Of a stretch of 64,000 nt of DNA, positions 1 to 11,152 are shown piece by piece (the stretch's first letter is position 1; each line of letters starts with the position of its first letter). Source of the DNA: Hyposmocoma kahamanoa. Lineage: Eukaryota > Arthropoda > Insecta > Lepidoptera > Cosmopterigidae. The stretch is from the NCBI RefSeq assembly GCF_003589595.1, contig NW_020653337.1:4095630-4159629 (forward strand), read 5' to 3'. The translations under genes and the position numbers were made by a program. The notes under the pieces were generated by a model, which saw only the letters and a list, made by a program, of their open reading frames with translations, was not told the DNA's origin and made no database searches.

Positions 1-3000
1 GTAGAATTTCAGCCGCTACTTGCTCTTTGCGGAAAAGAGCGAATCGATGCATCCGTCAATCAATTCGAGCACTTACTATCATAGATTTTTTATGTTATTT
101 TGTTTTTCGTTATTGTTTTATTTTGAAATACATAATACGTTGTCAATTTGTTAGTTTCCTTATTGTTAGTTATCTTAACTACCTAGAATAACTGATTACT
201 AAATAGGTCCCTACAAAATGTATGGTAAAAAGTTTTTTGCGATTTCTGACATTTAGAGTACTTTTACCTCAGTTGGTCCCATAGAGTCTATTGATCCTTA
301 CCAGAGAGCGAATCGAATGGCTTAAAAAAAGTTTTGTAAAAATTGCCTTTTATCTTGCTGACTGTACCATTTTTTCAAAATCTGTGAATGTAAATCAAAA
401 TATCTTCAAAATTTATAGATAGTCTTCTAGAACCATTTTCCTGTAACTACAACGATTGAGGTAGCTGGCCTTGCTGCCCCGTCTCAAATTTACACCCTGT
501 ATGATTAATCAAAACAAATTATTAGTTTATATATATGTTACTGATTAACTTCCGAGTTTAACAGGAAGTGCTCTTTTAATTTAATTTGTACTGTTTATAT
601 TTTTTTAATAATAGTACATAACTTAAATTTTCACTAAAAAGTAGTAGAAAAATTACGAACACTAGGAATTAATACACGAATTTAATGTCTACTGCACTTG
701 TTTGGAATTATCACAAGAATTGAATGTATGAAATACTGCTCTTGTGAGACGTTTATAAAGAAGAACTAGTAAGGCTGCCGCTATTGCAGCAAGCAATTTC
801 CTCGATAAATTTACTTTTCTTAAAAAAATAAAAAAACACAAAAAAAAATTGTTACCTAACCGCTTAGTTGGAGCACTAAATAGTTTTATTTTAATTTTAA
901 AAGTTAGGATGGATCACAGGTTGTGGAAGGGGTGGAGGGTTGTGGAATATATTTAAAACTAGCCTTATAGTAGTAGAAGAGCAATAGTTTATAATCGCTG
1001 TGTGTTACCAAAGTGGCTTAAAATATCAAGTCGGAGGTAACTTCAGGATAAAATTTTGAGGTTGCCAAATAAAATTCACAAATATTTGTACGAACTGTTG
1101 AAGGCGAGGCACGTTTTAACAATAACTCCTTGTACATGCAAATAGGCCAGCAGCACAGCCTATTTCGTAAAATAAACAAATTGTGCCTTACTGTGGAAAT
1201 TCTGCTTTTACTGGTCATGAAATGCTTTCGTGCTGTAATTGTTAACGATATTTAATTCAATTCTAAAAAATTACTCGTATTATATGGACATTATTTAAGG
1301 AGTAGGGTACTGGTAGATGTGTACACAGCAAAAACTGTAAGTAACTTAAGAGGGCACCGAGCTTTTGGCGCGAATTGATTTTAAGTATTCTATGCGCTCA
1401 GTGTTTAGATGTGGCATACGTTTTTAAATCCGTGTGTAAGTCCAAGCGACGCAACCTCCATATCCGACGGCCGAAGCAGAACTAAAGCGGACAGGGGGGA
1501 AGCGTGGCGGCTCTGGCTAGCATGGGCGAACAGCGTTCGAATTTAGGTATTTCCTTCGTATAATTAAAACAACTACACATTTGGAAAATGTACGAAGTAT
1601 GCGTTATAGAAAAGATGTAGTTGTGTTATTATTAAAAACTAATGACCTTCCGTGAAGTATTTACGCTTTACTAAGGATTTATTTTGTTTTTTAGAGATAG
1701 CTTCGGTTTTTTTTCTATCCAGGAAACTACAAGTGATTGTGTTTGTAAAGAATATGATTTATAGAGTAAATCCTCAAATATCTTATATATTAATTACATA
1801 ATTTAAGGTTTAGTAATAACGATTCAGCAAGGAATCAAACGAACGAAATTATTTCGCAATTACTCATCGCTGCCTCGTCGGCGCAGTCTTATTACTTTTG
1901 TTTAGTGTAGGTGTATTATGAATGGATTGTTTGAAATTCAACCCCCAAGCAGGTGAAATAAGGTAAAAATGTTTGTATAAAAAATCGTATTCCTTGAACT
2001 AATAAGATGAAATTTTAGTACAAACGACGCTGGAAAGCGATCTTGTCGTATCTCGAAAAATGGCAAAATGAGTGTTTTATATATTTGGAATCAGAAAATA
2101 ATTGCGCATTTTTTATCTAGGTCTTATAATTCTACGACGATATTTTTTCGTTATACGACGTCGATTTTTGACCCTGATTTTTTTAAAAGCTTTAGATTTT
2201 GCTTAACACACCGTGCCACTTCGAAAATGTACATACACGGTAACGGCAAAATTACCAATTCTTTAAACAAAGGTGCACAAGATTCCCGTGGGGAAACACC
2301 GGTCATTGTTCGAACACACTTTTTTTGAGCTGTGAACAATTTTTTACACTCAGTTGAGTTACCTCAAACGAAGAGTCCATATCTAAGCAGAGACGCAACG
2401 TAACGGGGATCCATACTGTGGTAGATTTCGTTTACGATCACCATGCAGCACCGCGACGACGTGAAGTGAAGACGTGACCCGCCCAGTCTCACTTTAGTTT
2501 ACCCGCTTGCTGAGCCACATCGGCGTTAGTATTTAAAATTACAAAATAAATTGTAGTTGTTCATCTAACCGATATCTGAGATTTTATAATACTCTATGTG
2601 AGTAACGAGCTTTGTCGAATAAAACCGAGATATGCCAAAGTCACGTATTATGCCCATTTCAGTAAATTCAAATTTTAAAACGCTCCCGTGTAAACTTGTC
2701 AATTTCTAATAGTATTGTATGTACTTATTTTAATTATACTAATTTTTATTTTAGATGGCAAAACGTCGAGTGTGGAAGTAGGAATTAAAACCGATACAAG
2801 ACATTTGCAAAAAGCGATACAAGGCATTGCTTAAAGAACAGCAGTTTTGTTATCTTAGGATGTGATTTGTTGAAAATTACTTTGTCACAAGTTATGGCAA
2901 AAAAATTTCTTAATATTGTATGTACCTGTTTGGTCAGAAGTGCCAATAAAACCAGGACAATTGGTTATTTTGTTTTTCAGATAGAGACTGATTTGATTTC

Positions 3001-3550
3001 ATTGTAACAAGTGCAGTTTCTGCATTTTAATTTTAATAAATATTTACGGCATTTTAAACCCTGAGAGATCTGTAGTTTTATTCATATTTACAACAAAATA
3101 TACGCCATTATTCTAAAAACTATATTAGATACATCAATAAAATGGACCAACATATTGGACTCCAAATTAGTTAAAGCGAAATCACTTCTTGAAAGTTGTG
3201 TGGTATTTTGTTGCGCCATATGTTACAATTTCGATATACAGCAAAATGGCTGCTTGGTTTTGAAAACGCAATTGCTGTAACTAGTATAAAACCCATGTTA
3301 AACCAATTTTAGAATAATTTCGTGAATGCTATATGATGGCTGTTCCGTTTATATACATCGTACTTTAAAATTGGCTTTCTACTAATTCAAATTAAAGAGA
3401 AATGATATTTTGAAATAGTTTTTCGAATTGAATTTTGAATTTGTTTTTAGTTTTTTAAAATCCTATTTTTCGATGATAAGGCGAGAGTGCAAAATAGATA
3501 TCCAAAATAATATTACTAAAGCATTTATTTTGTGATCTTGTCACTAAAGT
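1..3550. other. AT-rich DNA without recognisable features
   Basis: No open frame longer than about 90 codons and none with a recognisable motif. Homopolymer runs and short AT tracts dominate. The slightly GC-richer patches near 1440-1540 and 2390-2530 gave no protein match that I recognise in any frame. The short frames at 1018-1218, 2068-2328 and 2151-2339 look random. Confidence 0.6.
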
Positions 3551-3559
3551 TAGTACACT

Positions 3560-3770
3560 ATTCTTTTAGAATTGGCAGGCTTGAAAATAAAATAAAATGA
3601 AAATAATATCCTGGCGTGGAGCTGCACCCAGTGCTGTAACATTGGGAACCCATTGGTCTATGAACATACTCAGGAGTCCTGCCGCGGAGGCGGGCTAGCA
3701 TGGAGGCGCAACGTTTTCTCAACATCCCCGCAGCACTGCAACTGCAAATTTTATTATACAAATCGGCGGC
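3560..3770 (-). pseudogene. LINE reverse transcriptase C-terminal relic
   Basis: The minus-strand frame contains the stretch MLRKRCASMLARLRG. This closely parallels IMRKRAASLLRRIRG near the end of the reverse transcriptase of the better preserved LINE at 30647-33621. It is followed by a degenerate tail and an A/T-rich end near 3590. The match is short (about 15 residues), so I take it as a small, 5'-truncated relic of the same or a related non-LTR family. No catalytic part survives. Confidence 0.45.
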
Positions 3771-3972
3771 TTATTGCAAGAAGTCATTTCGTTGCCATAT
3801 AAAAATTATATGTCAATTAATGACTTCTAGCACTAATCCGACGAAATGGTATTAAAACATTGACATGGCACTTATTCAAAACAACCCCTGATTATGAGTG
3901 AACTGGGGTTTTAAAGTTTGAATAGGAAGTTTTTGAATAGTGGTGCGATTTGTATCAAACTTGGTTTGAATA

Positions 3973-4160
3973 CTTTCGGAACGGTTACCATGCTGCCACG
4001 CAGAGGTCCTGGATTCGATTCCCGGGCCGGGAGAAATATTTGTATGGCCTACATTTATTTCTCTCGTGAGTTTGGGTGTAATTTGTCTTCCTATGATCGT
4101 GTATCTTCGTGGCACCTGCGATACAGGTTGCCCCAGTGCGCGGCTATGAGTGTATGTGTT
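3973..4160 (+). mobile_element. tRNA-derived SINE, family A, copy 1
   Basis: The head resembles a tRNA gene: an A-box-like GGAACGGTTACC and a B-box-like GGATTCGATTCCC, about 35 bases apart. A conserved body follows (GAAATATTTGTATGGCC, then GAGTTTGGGTGTAATTTGT). The same head and body recur at 12013-12225 and 58219-58350. This copy lacks the first bases of the head. Pol III promoter boxes plus a shared unrelated body are the signature of a SINE. The apparent open frames across it on both strands are by-products. Confidence 0.75.
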
Positions 4161-4199
4161 AAAAAAAATCACATTTCAACAACAAGAACAAAAAATATC

Positions 4200-4840
4200 T
4201 CCTAAATTTTAATGACTTTTCATTAAAAAGGTTGTAAAAAGAGGCATTTTTTCGGATAATAGGTGACAGCAAAATCGGGATAAACGTGACGTTACCCCGA
4301 ATTTCTAAAGATACGCTTTTATTTTAATAAGTTGTGGTACATTACTATTGGGGGTCGAGCGATTGTGGTCCCGCCACAATGTGCATTTTAATTAATTTGT
4401 GGTGAGAGTACCAACTCAACATCTGTCGATTTCACGAAGGAGGAGTTTTGACCGAATGGTGCCATGTACAGACGTTTCCAACACTGGTTACCGGATACCC
4501 ACGTTGCGTTACACATCGCAGTACATACGTAAATAAACGATTAGTGTTTTGTTATATTATTATGTATGTTAGTCTATAAGGTAAGTATTTATGAGTCTAT
4601 GCAACTTGAATATAAATAAACATATAACAGCTGGAATATGATTACAATAAATAGTATTTTTTTAATAAACTGATTCCTCTTTGTTACCTACTGAACGATT
4701 TTACTAGTTTAGTTAGTTAATAGCTTAAAATAAATAAATAAAATTAAATAAGAAAATAGGCTATGGGTTACCATAACTTTTAGAGGATCGTCTTTACTGG
4801 TATGGCCAAAAAACTCGATTCTGAAAATTAGATTCTGAGG
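4200..4840. other. unassigned AT-rich spacer
   Basis: Nothing recognised on either strand between the SINE and the piggyBac-like element. A modest GC-richer patch lies at 4340-4520. Confidence 0.5.
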
Positions 4841-4844
4841 TTAA
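4841..4844. other. TTAA target site at left end of piggyBac-like element
   Basis: TTAA lies directly outside the left terminal repeat. The matching position at the right end (7230-7233) reads AAAA, so the expected duplicated tetranucleotide is preserved on one side only. Confidence 0.6.
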
Positions 4845-7229
4845 CCTCTTCAGACCTGAATCTTTTAGAAGTGAAATATTTTTTTTATTTTTTTATTTTG
4901 GGGTTCTTGAGGGTTCGAATAAAACATATTATCAAGATTTTTGGTTGCAGTTTTTTTATTTTGAAAAATAACATGGGTACACGAAAGTGAACCTCAGGAC
5001 TTAAAGTAAGTAAAAAAAGACATTATTAAATTTATTTGTAGGTGTGGTACATTTCAAAACAGTTGTTTTTCATTACACATAGGTATATTTTGCACTTCGT
5101 ACAAATGGTGCGACAACGTGAGGAGCATTGGGGATGCCTGCATTTTGATGGGAACTTATCATCCATGAACCGCGGCAAGTGTCCAACACCATCCAACCGA
5201 ACCTCAGGGTTTGGTAGGGGCACCACTGCTCGGTACTTTTTTTTAGGTTCCCCTTCATTTCTTTCAGTCGACACAGTAGGCTGGTCAACCTCTTCCCTGC
5301 TAATACTTGGCCTCGATGTAAAATCTGGGTCAACCCTTCCGCCACTGAACCTCGCCATTGCGGTTGCCACATTTAGCCTGTATTGTAGTAATCCAAGCTT
5401 GTCCTTGGGTTCTATTCCCTCTTGGTTGCAGCAACGGACGTACATTATCCAGCAGTTTACTATGCTAAGATCCACAAAGTGACTGAAGGCTCTCACAGGC
5501 CACTTTTTGGTTCGCATGGCACTTCGGTAATAGGCTATCAGCCTGTCGCATAGGTCAATGCCTCCCATACAGGTGTTGTAGTTCTTCACGACATTGGGCT
5601 GCGGTACATCTATTTTTCTTTTTGCAGTCTTGACCCAGCGTTTGCAGGTTGCCATCGGAGCGCTGCCTGAGCAAGTGGAAAGCATTGTAACGGCTTTGGT
5701 GTCCTTCCATTTTACCACACATACCTTCTCATCGTTTCTAACTTTCTCATCAAACTCGCCTCTTTTCAAAAGCTTGTCAGTCTTCAGCTTCTTTGAAACA
5801 TCTCCAAATCTATTACTCATCACAGTTCCAGTCAAATACACATTGTTTTTGTTTTCATTTAAATAATTTGCCAGCTTCAGGCTAGTGAAAAATCGATCTG
5901 TGTATAGGACACAGTTTTTGTCAACTGTGCGGCATAGCAGTTTCACAACGCCTGCTCCAAGCCCAAGTACAGCCATGTCTACTTGAGGTATTGTACATGA
6001 ACCCACATAAATTTCAAAATCAAGGACAAGACCGTCTCTCGTAGCCAGAACGAAGTTCTTCAAACCAAGTGGGTTCGGCTTTGAAGGCACGTATTGTCGG
6101 TAGTCGCACCTCCCGGAAAATGGTACCATTTGCTCATCAATGGACATATGCATTGATCTCGGTAAGCTATGGCATTTTTTCAATATGTTGCTTAGCATAG
6201 GCCGTATTTTCCACAATTTGTCGCCATCTACCCGAGTCGCAGTATTATCAGCAAAGTGCAGATGATTTCGAAGTTCGAAAAACCGGTCGCGAGTCATTGT
6301 GTCCTTGACCAGGGGTACACAAAGTTCCCTACTCCAGTAAAGCCTAGCTTGTGGATACTTTAGAGTACCCATGAGTATCTGTATTCCAGTAAATTGAAAC
6401 ATTTCCACGTGATTTGTACAAACTGATCTCAAATCGCGTGTCTGTGCTGAGTACAAGTTAGTTTGGTCAGCTACAAGTTTCCAGAATTCCAAATCCAAAT
6501 ATTCGAAAAACGAATAGAGGCAGTTGGACTTTGAACTGCCCTGACTGAGGAGTACATCTTCAGTGATGTCAGGACCTCGAGAAATCATTTCTTTACTGAG
6601 CCAAAACTGGCGAGAAGTAACTTCTTCATGGCTTACTTGAGGTTGAGAAGGCTCTTCTTCAGACTCCGATGACGAGGGTTCATTGACTTCTGGAGGCAAG
6701 TACTCTGGTTCATCTTCATCGCCAGAAAAGTCTCCATCACTAGTATCAAGTGCTTCCAAAATAGCTCTATCATCCATGATCTATAACGTAAAATAGATCT
6801 TTACGATTTTTTCACACAAGTAAAAAAACTACTAAGTAAACCTGAGGTGCACGTAAGTGAACTTTAAAAACAAGATGTAATTTCCCAATGAAAAATACAT
6901 TTTCCAGAAAGTTATTCACTAAAATATTAAAATACAACTATTTTTCTATTAAATTTCGCAAAAAAATAAGTGAAATATCGTAGTTAAATATTTTTACCTG
7001 CTTCGTGAAGATTTTGTGCCGGCGTAGTGAAAAAAAACGATGCACTTTTAAATTCAAATCAATTGTTTACCCGCTTTTTGCCAATACAATTTTAAACAAA
7101 CGGATTTATTTGGTACTAATAGGTTTAGCCACTATAAAAATAACGCGAAAAGCGGCTAAGAGATGTCGCTAGAGGTTTTGATATCAGTTCTTCTGAGGGT
7201 CACGTACGTGTACCCAGGGTCTGAAGAGG
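4845..7229 (-). mobile_element. piggyBac-like DNA transposon, near complete
   Basis: The ends are 12 bp terminal inverted repeats: CCTCTTCAGACC at 4845-4856, and its complement at 7218-7229. Subterminal inverted repeats are placed unevenly: 4975-4998 (about 130 bp inside the left end) and 7193-7215 (about 14 bp inside the right end), sharing CGTGTACCC and CTGAGG. Asymmetric internal repeats are typical of piggyBac. A related motif, CCTGAGGTGCAC, lies at 6841. Total length is about 2.4 kb, usual for the family. The single gene runs on the minus strand. A possible polyadenylation signal (AATAAA on minus) lies at 4955-4960. The open frame and clear ends suggest a fairly young copy, but the right flank is not TTAA. 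Confidence 0.85.
5032..6777 (-). CDS. piggyBac-type transposase (PGBD/DDE_Tnp_1_7 family)
   Basis: 581 codons with no internal stop. The start is the first ATG of an acidic N-terminal region (about residues 1-50, rich in D, E and S), normal for piggyBac proteins. The catalytic aspartates are visible: D214 in SIDEQMVPFSGR, D294 in LYTDRFFTS, and D408/D411 in MGGIDLCDRLIAYYR. The C-terminus (about 545-581) is a cysteine- and histidine-rich zinc finger, as in family members that bind the transposon ends. The enzyme would cut and paste DNA at TTAA sites in the nucleus. All key residues seem present, so activity is possible, though not shown. A domesticated host PGBD gene is less likely because the gene still sits between terminal repeats. 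Confidence 0.92.
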   Translation of the reverse strand: MDDRAILEALDTSDGDFSGDEDEPEYLPPEVNEPSSSESEEEPSQPQVSHEEVTSRQFWLSKEMISRGPDITEDVLLSQGSSKSNCLYSFFEYLDLEFWKLVADQTNLYSAQTRDLRSVCTNHVEMFQFTGIQILMGTLKYPQARLYWSRELCVPLVKDTMTRDRFFELRNHLHFADNTATRVDGDKLWKIRPMLSNILKKCHSLPRSMHMSIDEQMVPFSGRCDYRQYVPSKPNPLGLKNFVLATRDGLVLDFEIYVGSCTIPQVDMAVLGLGAGVVKLLCRTVDKNCVLYTDRFFTSLKLANYLNENKNNVYLTGTVMSNRFGDVSKKLKTDKLLKRGEFDEKVRNDEKVCVVKWKDTKAVTMLSTCSGSAPMATCKRWVKTAKRKIDVPQPNVVKNYNTCMGGIDLCDRLIAYYRSAMRTKKWPVRAFSHFVDLSIVNCWIMYVRCCNQEGIEPKDKLGLLQYRLNVATAMARFSGGRVDPDFTSRPSISREEVDQPTVSTERNEGEPKKKYRAVVPLPNPEVRLDGVGHLPRFMDDKFPSKCRHPQCSSRCRTICTKCKIYLCVMKNNCFEMYHTYK

Positions 7230-7800
7230 AAAAGCTGGTCTTGCCGCGCTTCTGCAGCGTTTCGGAGTACGTTTGTACAGGCGCACACAGACGGCTTTGC
7301 ATTGCAGGTATCATGCGCAAGACTTGCCTTGATGCTGCGCCGCCTGCGCGACTGCCCCAACCGCGTCCTGGAGTGCGTTTTCTGCTTGATGGGGCTCGCC
7401 GATGTTCGCCCATTGGATGCAACGCACACTGTTACCTAATATTTATTTGTGTTTTTGTGTTTGTATTGTGAAGCATTTCGTAAATTACCAATAATCATAA
7501 ATAAGAATAATTGTTAAAAATGTTCACCCGCCGTCTCTTATAACTAGTTCCATCGGCGACAGGGCCTCTTTTGCTTGGCAAAGTATCTTACTGAAATGCC
7601 TATAAATATCAAGAATCCATCACTTGTAAAATTCGTCATTGCGTAAATCTAAAGAGTCCTTTGAGTTGTCACAACCTTAGAAATTGTTTTGTGTCTTCCC
7701 ACGTTTTAAAATTTGGGAGCATCTTATATTTAAGACTGCGGGGGCTGGCCTTATTATCGGTGGTATAAGCCAAGAGTATTGAGAGTGAGTTGCACAGAGA
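7230..7800. other. unassigned spacer
   Basis: A GC-richer patch at 7230-7430 carries overlapping short frames on both strands (for example 7163-7471 plus and 7156-7422 minus). None resembles a known protein and they start inside the piggyBac end, so I do not call a gene. Confidence 0.5.
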
Positions 7801-7814
7801 GCAATGGAGCAGGG

Positions 7815-8050
7815 TCATGCCCGGAATCAAGCTTATAGACCGTGTACCTAATGTCCAGATTCGAAGTCGAGCAAAGGTGCAGTGAATGGAACTGAATTAC
7901 GAAGCTAAAGCGGAGCTGGGTAGGGCACGTGATACGGAGACAAGATGACAGATGGAGTAAGGCGATAACTGAGTGGTGTCCAAGGACTGGATACAGGAAC
8001 CCAGCAGTGAATGAAGTCAGGCTGTATATGAGATATGAGAAATCATGAAT
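7815..8050 (+). pseudogene. RTE-type LINE reverse transcriptase, C-terminal fragment
   Basis: One frame reads MPGIKLIDRVPNVQIRSRAK from 7817. After a frame change it continues as KLKRSWVGHVIRRQDDRW and TEWCPRTGYRNP. This order (short basic stretch, W-x-GH-x-x-R, D-x-RW, EW-x-PR) is the familiar end of RTE-type endonuclease/reverse transcriptases in moths and other animals. Frameshifts and loss of all upstream domains make it a dead fragment. The family assignment is from memory of the motif order. Confidence 0.7.
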
Positions 8051-8065
8051 TGGGGCTGAAGAGAT

Positions 8066-8770
8066 GTAAGTTATAACAACGACGCGATCGCAATACCCGT
8101 GGTCCTTCCCTCAATAATATAGGATTGAAGAAGAATTGTGTTTCAGCATCCAACACATATTTTGTTCATCATAATCATTTCAGAATTACCTTCACCAGAT
8201 CATCGGTTCTCCTCGTGGTTGATCTGCCCACTCTGCGTCTTCCGGTATACTTTGAAGTTAACTCCTGGTAACAAAATAAACAATAAGAGCGGTGTCATCA
8301 GCGAAAATACAGAGGCGTTACGTAGTTTAATGTTATAGATATTGTTTTAGCATTTTGGCCTCTTTTAACTTGAACCACAGAGTTGTATTTTAAAGGAGGC
8401 GAAAGAAAAATTTTATCCGCGTCGTTGCATGTAGACCCTCTTCTGCCCTCATTAAAAACGGTCTAAACCGAGCTTTAATTTTACAAATAGCACCCCATTT
8501 AACGCGGCAACGTGAAGTAATGAAAAATTAGGCCGCCATTTTAAAATTTTTATGTTAAATAAATACATGCTATTCCTTTGTTTTGTTTCTTGAAAACTAT
8601 ATTATAGTGATATAACGAATTTAGAAATAGTGTTGGTATTATAAAGCCACATGTGGTCGTATATCGAAAGTCATGTCGTGCGCCTGATGTTAAACAACAC
8701 GTTTGTCTATAGCATCCCCTTCCTTCCTATATAAGTTTTGATTAAAGTAACCCTCCATACCGACCCTTAG
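8066..8770. other. unassigned spacer
   Basis: No motif recognised. The short frame at 8138-8338 shows no domain. Confidence 0.45.
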
Positions 8771-8774
8771 GGTA

Positions 8775-9345
8775 TACGAGAAAGGCACTATAGCCTGTGC
8801 GTGCACAGTAACCTTTTAAGTTCTGACCTCAGACCAGCCAGCGTACAGGTTTGCCACAAACCGTTGTCACTGACTTCATTCGGTTCACAACGCCTAGTGC
8901 TTCGGTTGAGCCGCCCCTGGTGCACGTACAGTACCCTCCCTAGGTACCGGAGCTGTAGGCACGCTCACTTCCTGTTGCGCATTGTACAATTAACGGTTGC
9001 CACCGCTAAGCCGTTGACTCGAGAGTCCACTACCAAATGTCCTCTTTGGTGGTGGAGTTGTAAAGCACGCTCACTTCTCGACGCCGAACCTTCTCTCCAG
9101 TTCCCTAAAACCTACGCGACTGAAGGGACCGGAGAATGTCTAGCTCACCGTCTACTAGCTCTCCGAGCAGTGTCCTGCGACAAAGTCTGGACATTGCTTA
9201 TAACTTAAAGACAATTCACGGGCCCGACGCGTCTCCTCGCCTTAGACCCTCGTCAAAACCGCTACTAAGATGCGCTAGTTGCATACGAGTTTATACCCAG
9301 AGTCCGAGTCCGCCGGAAATGCTTGTGAAGGTGTATCACTGGCAG
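8775..9345 (+). repeat. dispersed repeat R1, copy 1
   Basis: The part from about 8881 to 9165 matches the reverse complement of 33896-34203 at a level I judge by eye to be 75-80%. The unit holds an internal repeat: GCACGCTCACTTC occurs at about 8958 and again near 9064, each preceded by a GAG-x-TGTA-like stretch. It is GC-richer than the surroundings. The open frames across it (8801-9208 and 9136-9354 plus) have no recognisable domain, and the second copy does not preserve them, so I do not treat them as genes. Confidence 0.65.
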
Positions 9346-9589
9346 ACGGCTTAACCGGGACACCCGCCATATGGTCTTACCGGTGAGCCCGTATGAACTC
9401 CCTATCTCTCGGGTAGGTAGATAGGGACATTCGGGTCTGTAGATAGGGAGATGCTTGTCTATAGCATTTGCCGCGTCACTTGAAGGCGCTTAACAATTGA
9501 TATGAAATCGACATTCTCTGGTTGCGGCAACCGCCATTTGTATGAAAACAGAATATTCGATTTGAGTTGCCTGTTGCTTGTATCCAACA
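9346..9589. other. spacer with short repeated GATAGGGA motifs
   Basis: Three variants of a TAGATAGGGA-like word lie between about 9400 and 9455. The phrase TTGTCTATAGCAT at about 9450 also occurs at 8703. Possibly the end of R1. No gene. Confidence 0.35.
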
Positions 9590-9775
9590 CAAGACACGCC
9601 TGTCACTCTGAGACATAAGTGACAAGTCCTATGTGCTTGTAATTTCATTCTTACCCTTCAAAACCGGAACGCAGCAATGCTCACATTACTGCTTGGCGGC
9701 AGCAACAGGTAAGGTGGTAGTACTTTCCTGCTTTCCTGGACAAAATCTTTCACAAAGAGCTGTATTGGTACTAAA
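9590..9775 (-). repeat. R3 dispersed repeat, copy 1
   Basis: In reverse orientation it carries the R3 marks: TTTCACAAAGAGCT, GCTTGGCGGCAG, CAAAACCGGAACGCAGCAA and GAGACATAAGTGACAAGTCC. R3 is a roughly 300 bp unit that occurs twelve times in this window in both orientations and often ends in ATAAAAAAAA, like a SINE tail. This copy lacks the A-rich end. Confidence 0.75.
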
Positions 9776-9786
9776 AATTAAATACA

Positions 9787-9804
9787 ATATATATATATAT
9801 ATAT
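9787..9804. repeat. (AT)n microsatellite
   Basis: Uninterrupted AT dinucleotide run of about nine units. Confidence 0.8.
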
Positions 9805-10019
9805 CAATCAGTTATATGATAACTTATTTCTACATTTATATAAATAACCTTGTAACTTCTGAATATTCCACGGATTAACCGATCACCACCGCACCACAAT
9901 AGACCTTAGTGGTATTTCGACCGTGACGTTGGCAGAATCATTAAATGAGAATGATATTTATTATCATTTGATGATTCTCCAGTAGTGATAGAACTACAAA
10001 AATTTTGAAGTAAAATAAT

Positions 10020-10926
10020 GTGACCATTATTTTTTCTCTCAGAGCGGGACACATGTAATTTTATCCTTGTTTTAAAAATAAAAGACTTGTTTATGATAGT
10101 TACCAAATGTTTAATGATAAAAAATATTAATTTATGTGATTGTTGCATAATGGAAGGCATTAAAATACGTGTGTGGGTTTATGAAACGAGCCGACAGGCG
10201 AGTTACATACACTGCTTTATCTATACACATATTATAAGCTCTCTATGATGTGTTCAGGAACCGCAGATACGACTGGCGAAATGGCGGCAAATAAAAACCT
10301 TTCTCACGCATGTCACACAACCGTAGTTTTTATTTAATTAATAGACAAACTAGAGTCGGCCCCAACAGTCATATCGTTCGATATCCAGTAACGTGTGAAA
10401 TTTGTCAAAATTGTTTGCTATTGATATTTTTTAAATAAAACTTCATCTCGACTGATATTAGAATTGAGGTCAAATCAAATTATTTTGTTTTTCAGAGATG
10501 TTCGAAATTTGAATGTAAATAATAAAATCGAATTTAATGTTATTATTAAGCAATAATAACATTTTCACAGATAAGAAATTTGTTGTAATAAAACAGTTTA
10601 TCTTTATGCTGGTCGTAATTTGCGGTTTTTGAACACATCATAGTGGGTTCCTGATATGTGTGTAGATAAATAAATAAAAAGAACTAAAATTGTTTAATGA
10701 ATTAAATTAAAATTAAAAAAAAAAACGAAATAATCTTGTGTCGTCTGGTGCTCGATGTCTGGTTGGTGGTCTTTATATTTTTTTTTTGCTTTCGCGCCAT
10801 TTTTTAAAATGTGTTGTTACGTGTGTTATGTTTTGTGAAAGCTGGACACTTTTAAGTATTTTGGGGACAGCGGGACACGAAGCCTAAAACCGGAACTATC
10901 CCGCTCAAAGTGGGACGTATGGTCAC
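10020..10926. mobile_element. non-autonomous DNA transposon with inverted ends
   Basis: The left end GTGACCATTATTTTT... and the right end ...CGTATGGTCAC are inverted copies sharing GTGACCAT, then (after a divergent stretch) GAGCGGGA. The interior is AT-rich with no transposase. The 8 bp on either side do not match, so the target duplication is lost or the exact ends are off by a few bases. Ends of this GTGACCAT...GGGAC type recur in many insect non-autonomous hAT-like elements, from general knowledge. Confidence 0.55.
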
Positions 10927-11093
10927 TTTAAGTATAAATTATATATTGGGCAAGATACCTTACGAAATGAGCAAAACTATTAATACAAATGAAAGTGTTT
11001 ATATAGATTGATTTGGATCTCCAGCGGCACCGTCCATAGAACTGTATGAAAGTTCCTAAATAAGTAAATTATATTTAAAAATGCGTCTGGTAT

Positions 11094-11111
11094 TTATATA
11101 TATATTATATT

Positions 11112-11150
<39 letters not shown>
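11094..11150. repeat. (TA)n microsatellite
   Basis: Long TA dinucleotide run with a few interruptions. Assembly length here may be unreliable. Confidence 0.8.

Positions 11151-11152
<2 letters not shown>

Noticed and set aside
480..500. ACACCCTGTAT word as transposon end, also at 46770 and (reversed) 59614
   Set aside because: Common short motif; no paired inverted end found at any of the three places.
5042..5866. Plus-strand frames of 90-146 codons
   Set aside because: Shadows of the piggyBac transposase on the opposite strand.
8801..9354. 135- and 72-codon frames in R1
   Set aside because: No domain recognised and the second R1 copy does not keep the frames.
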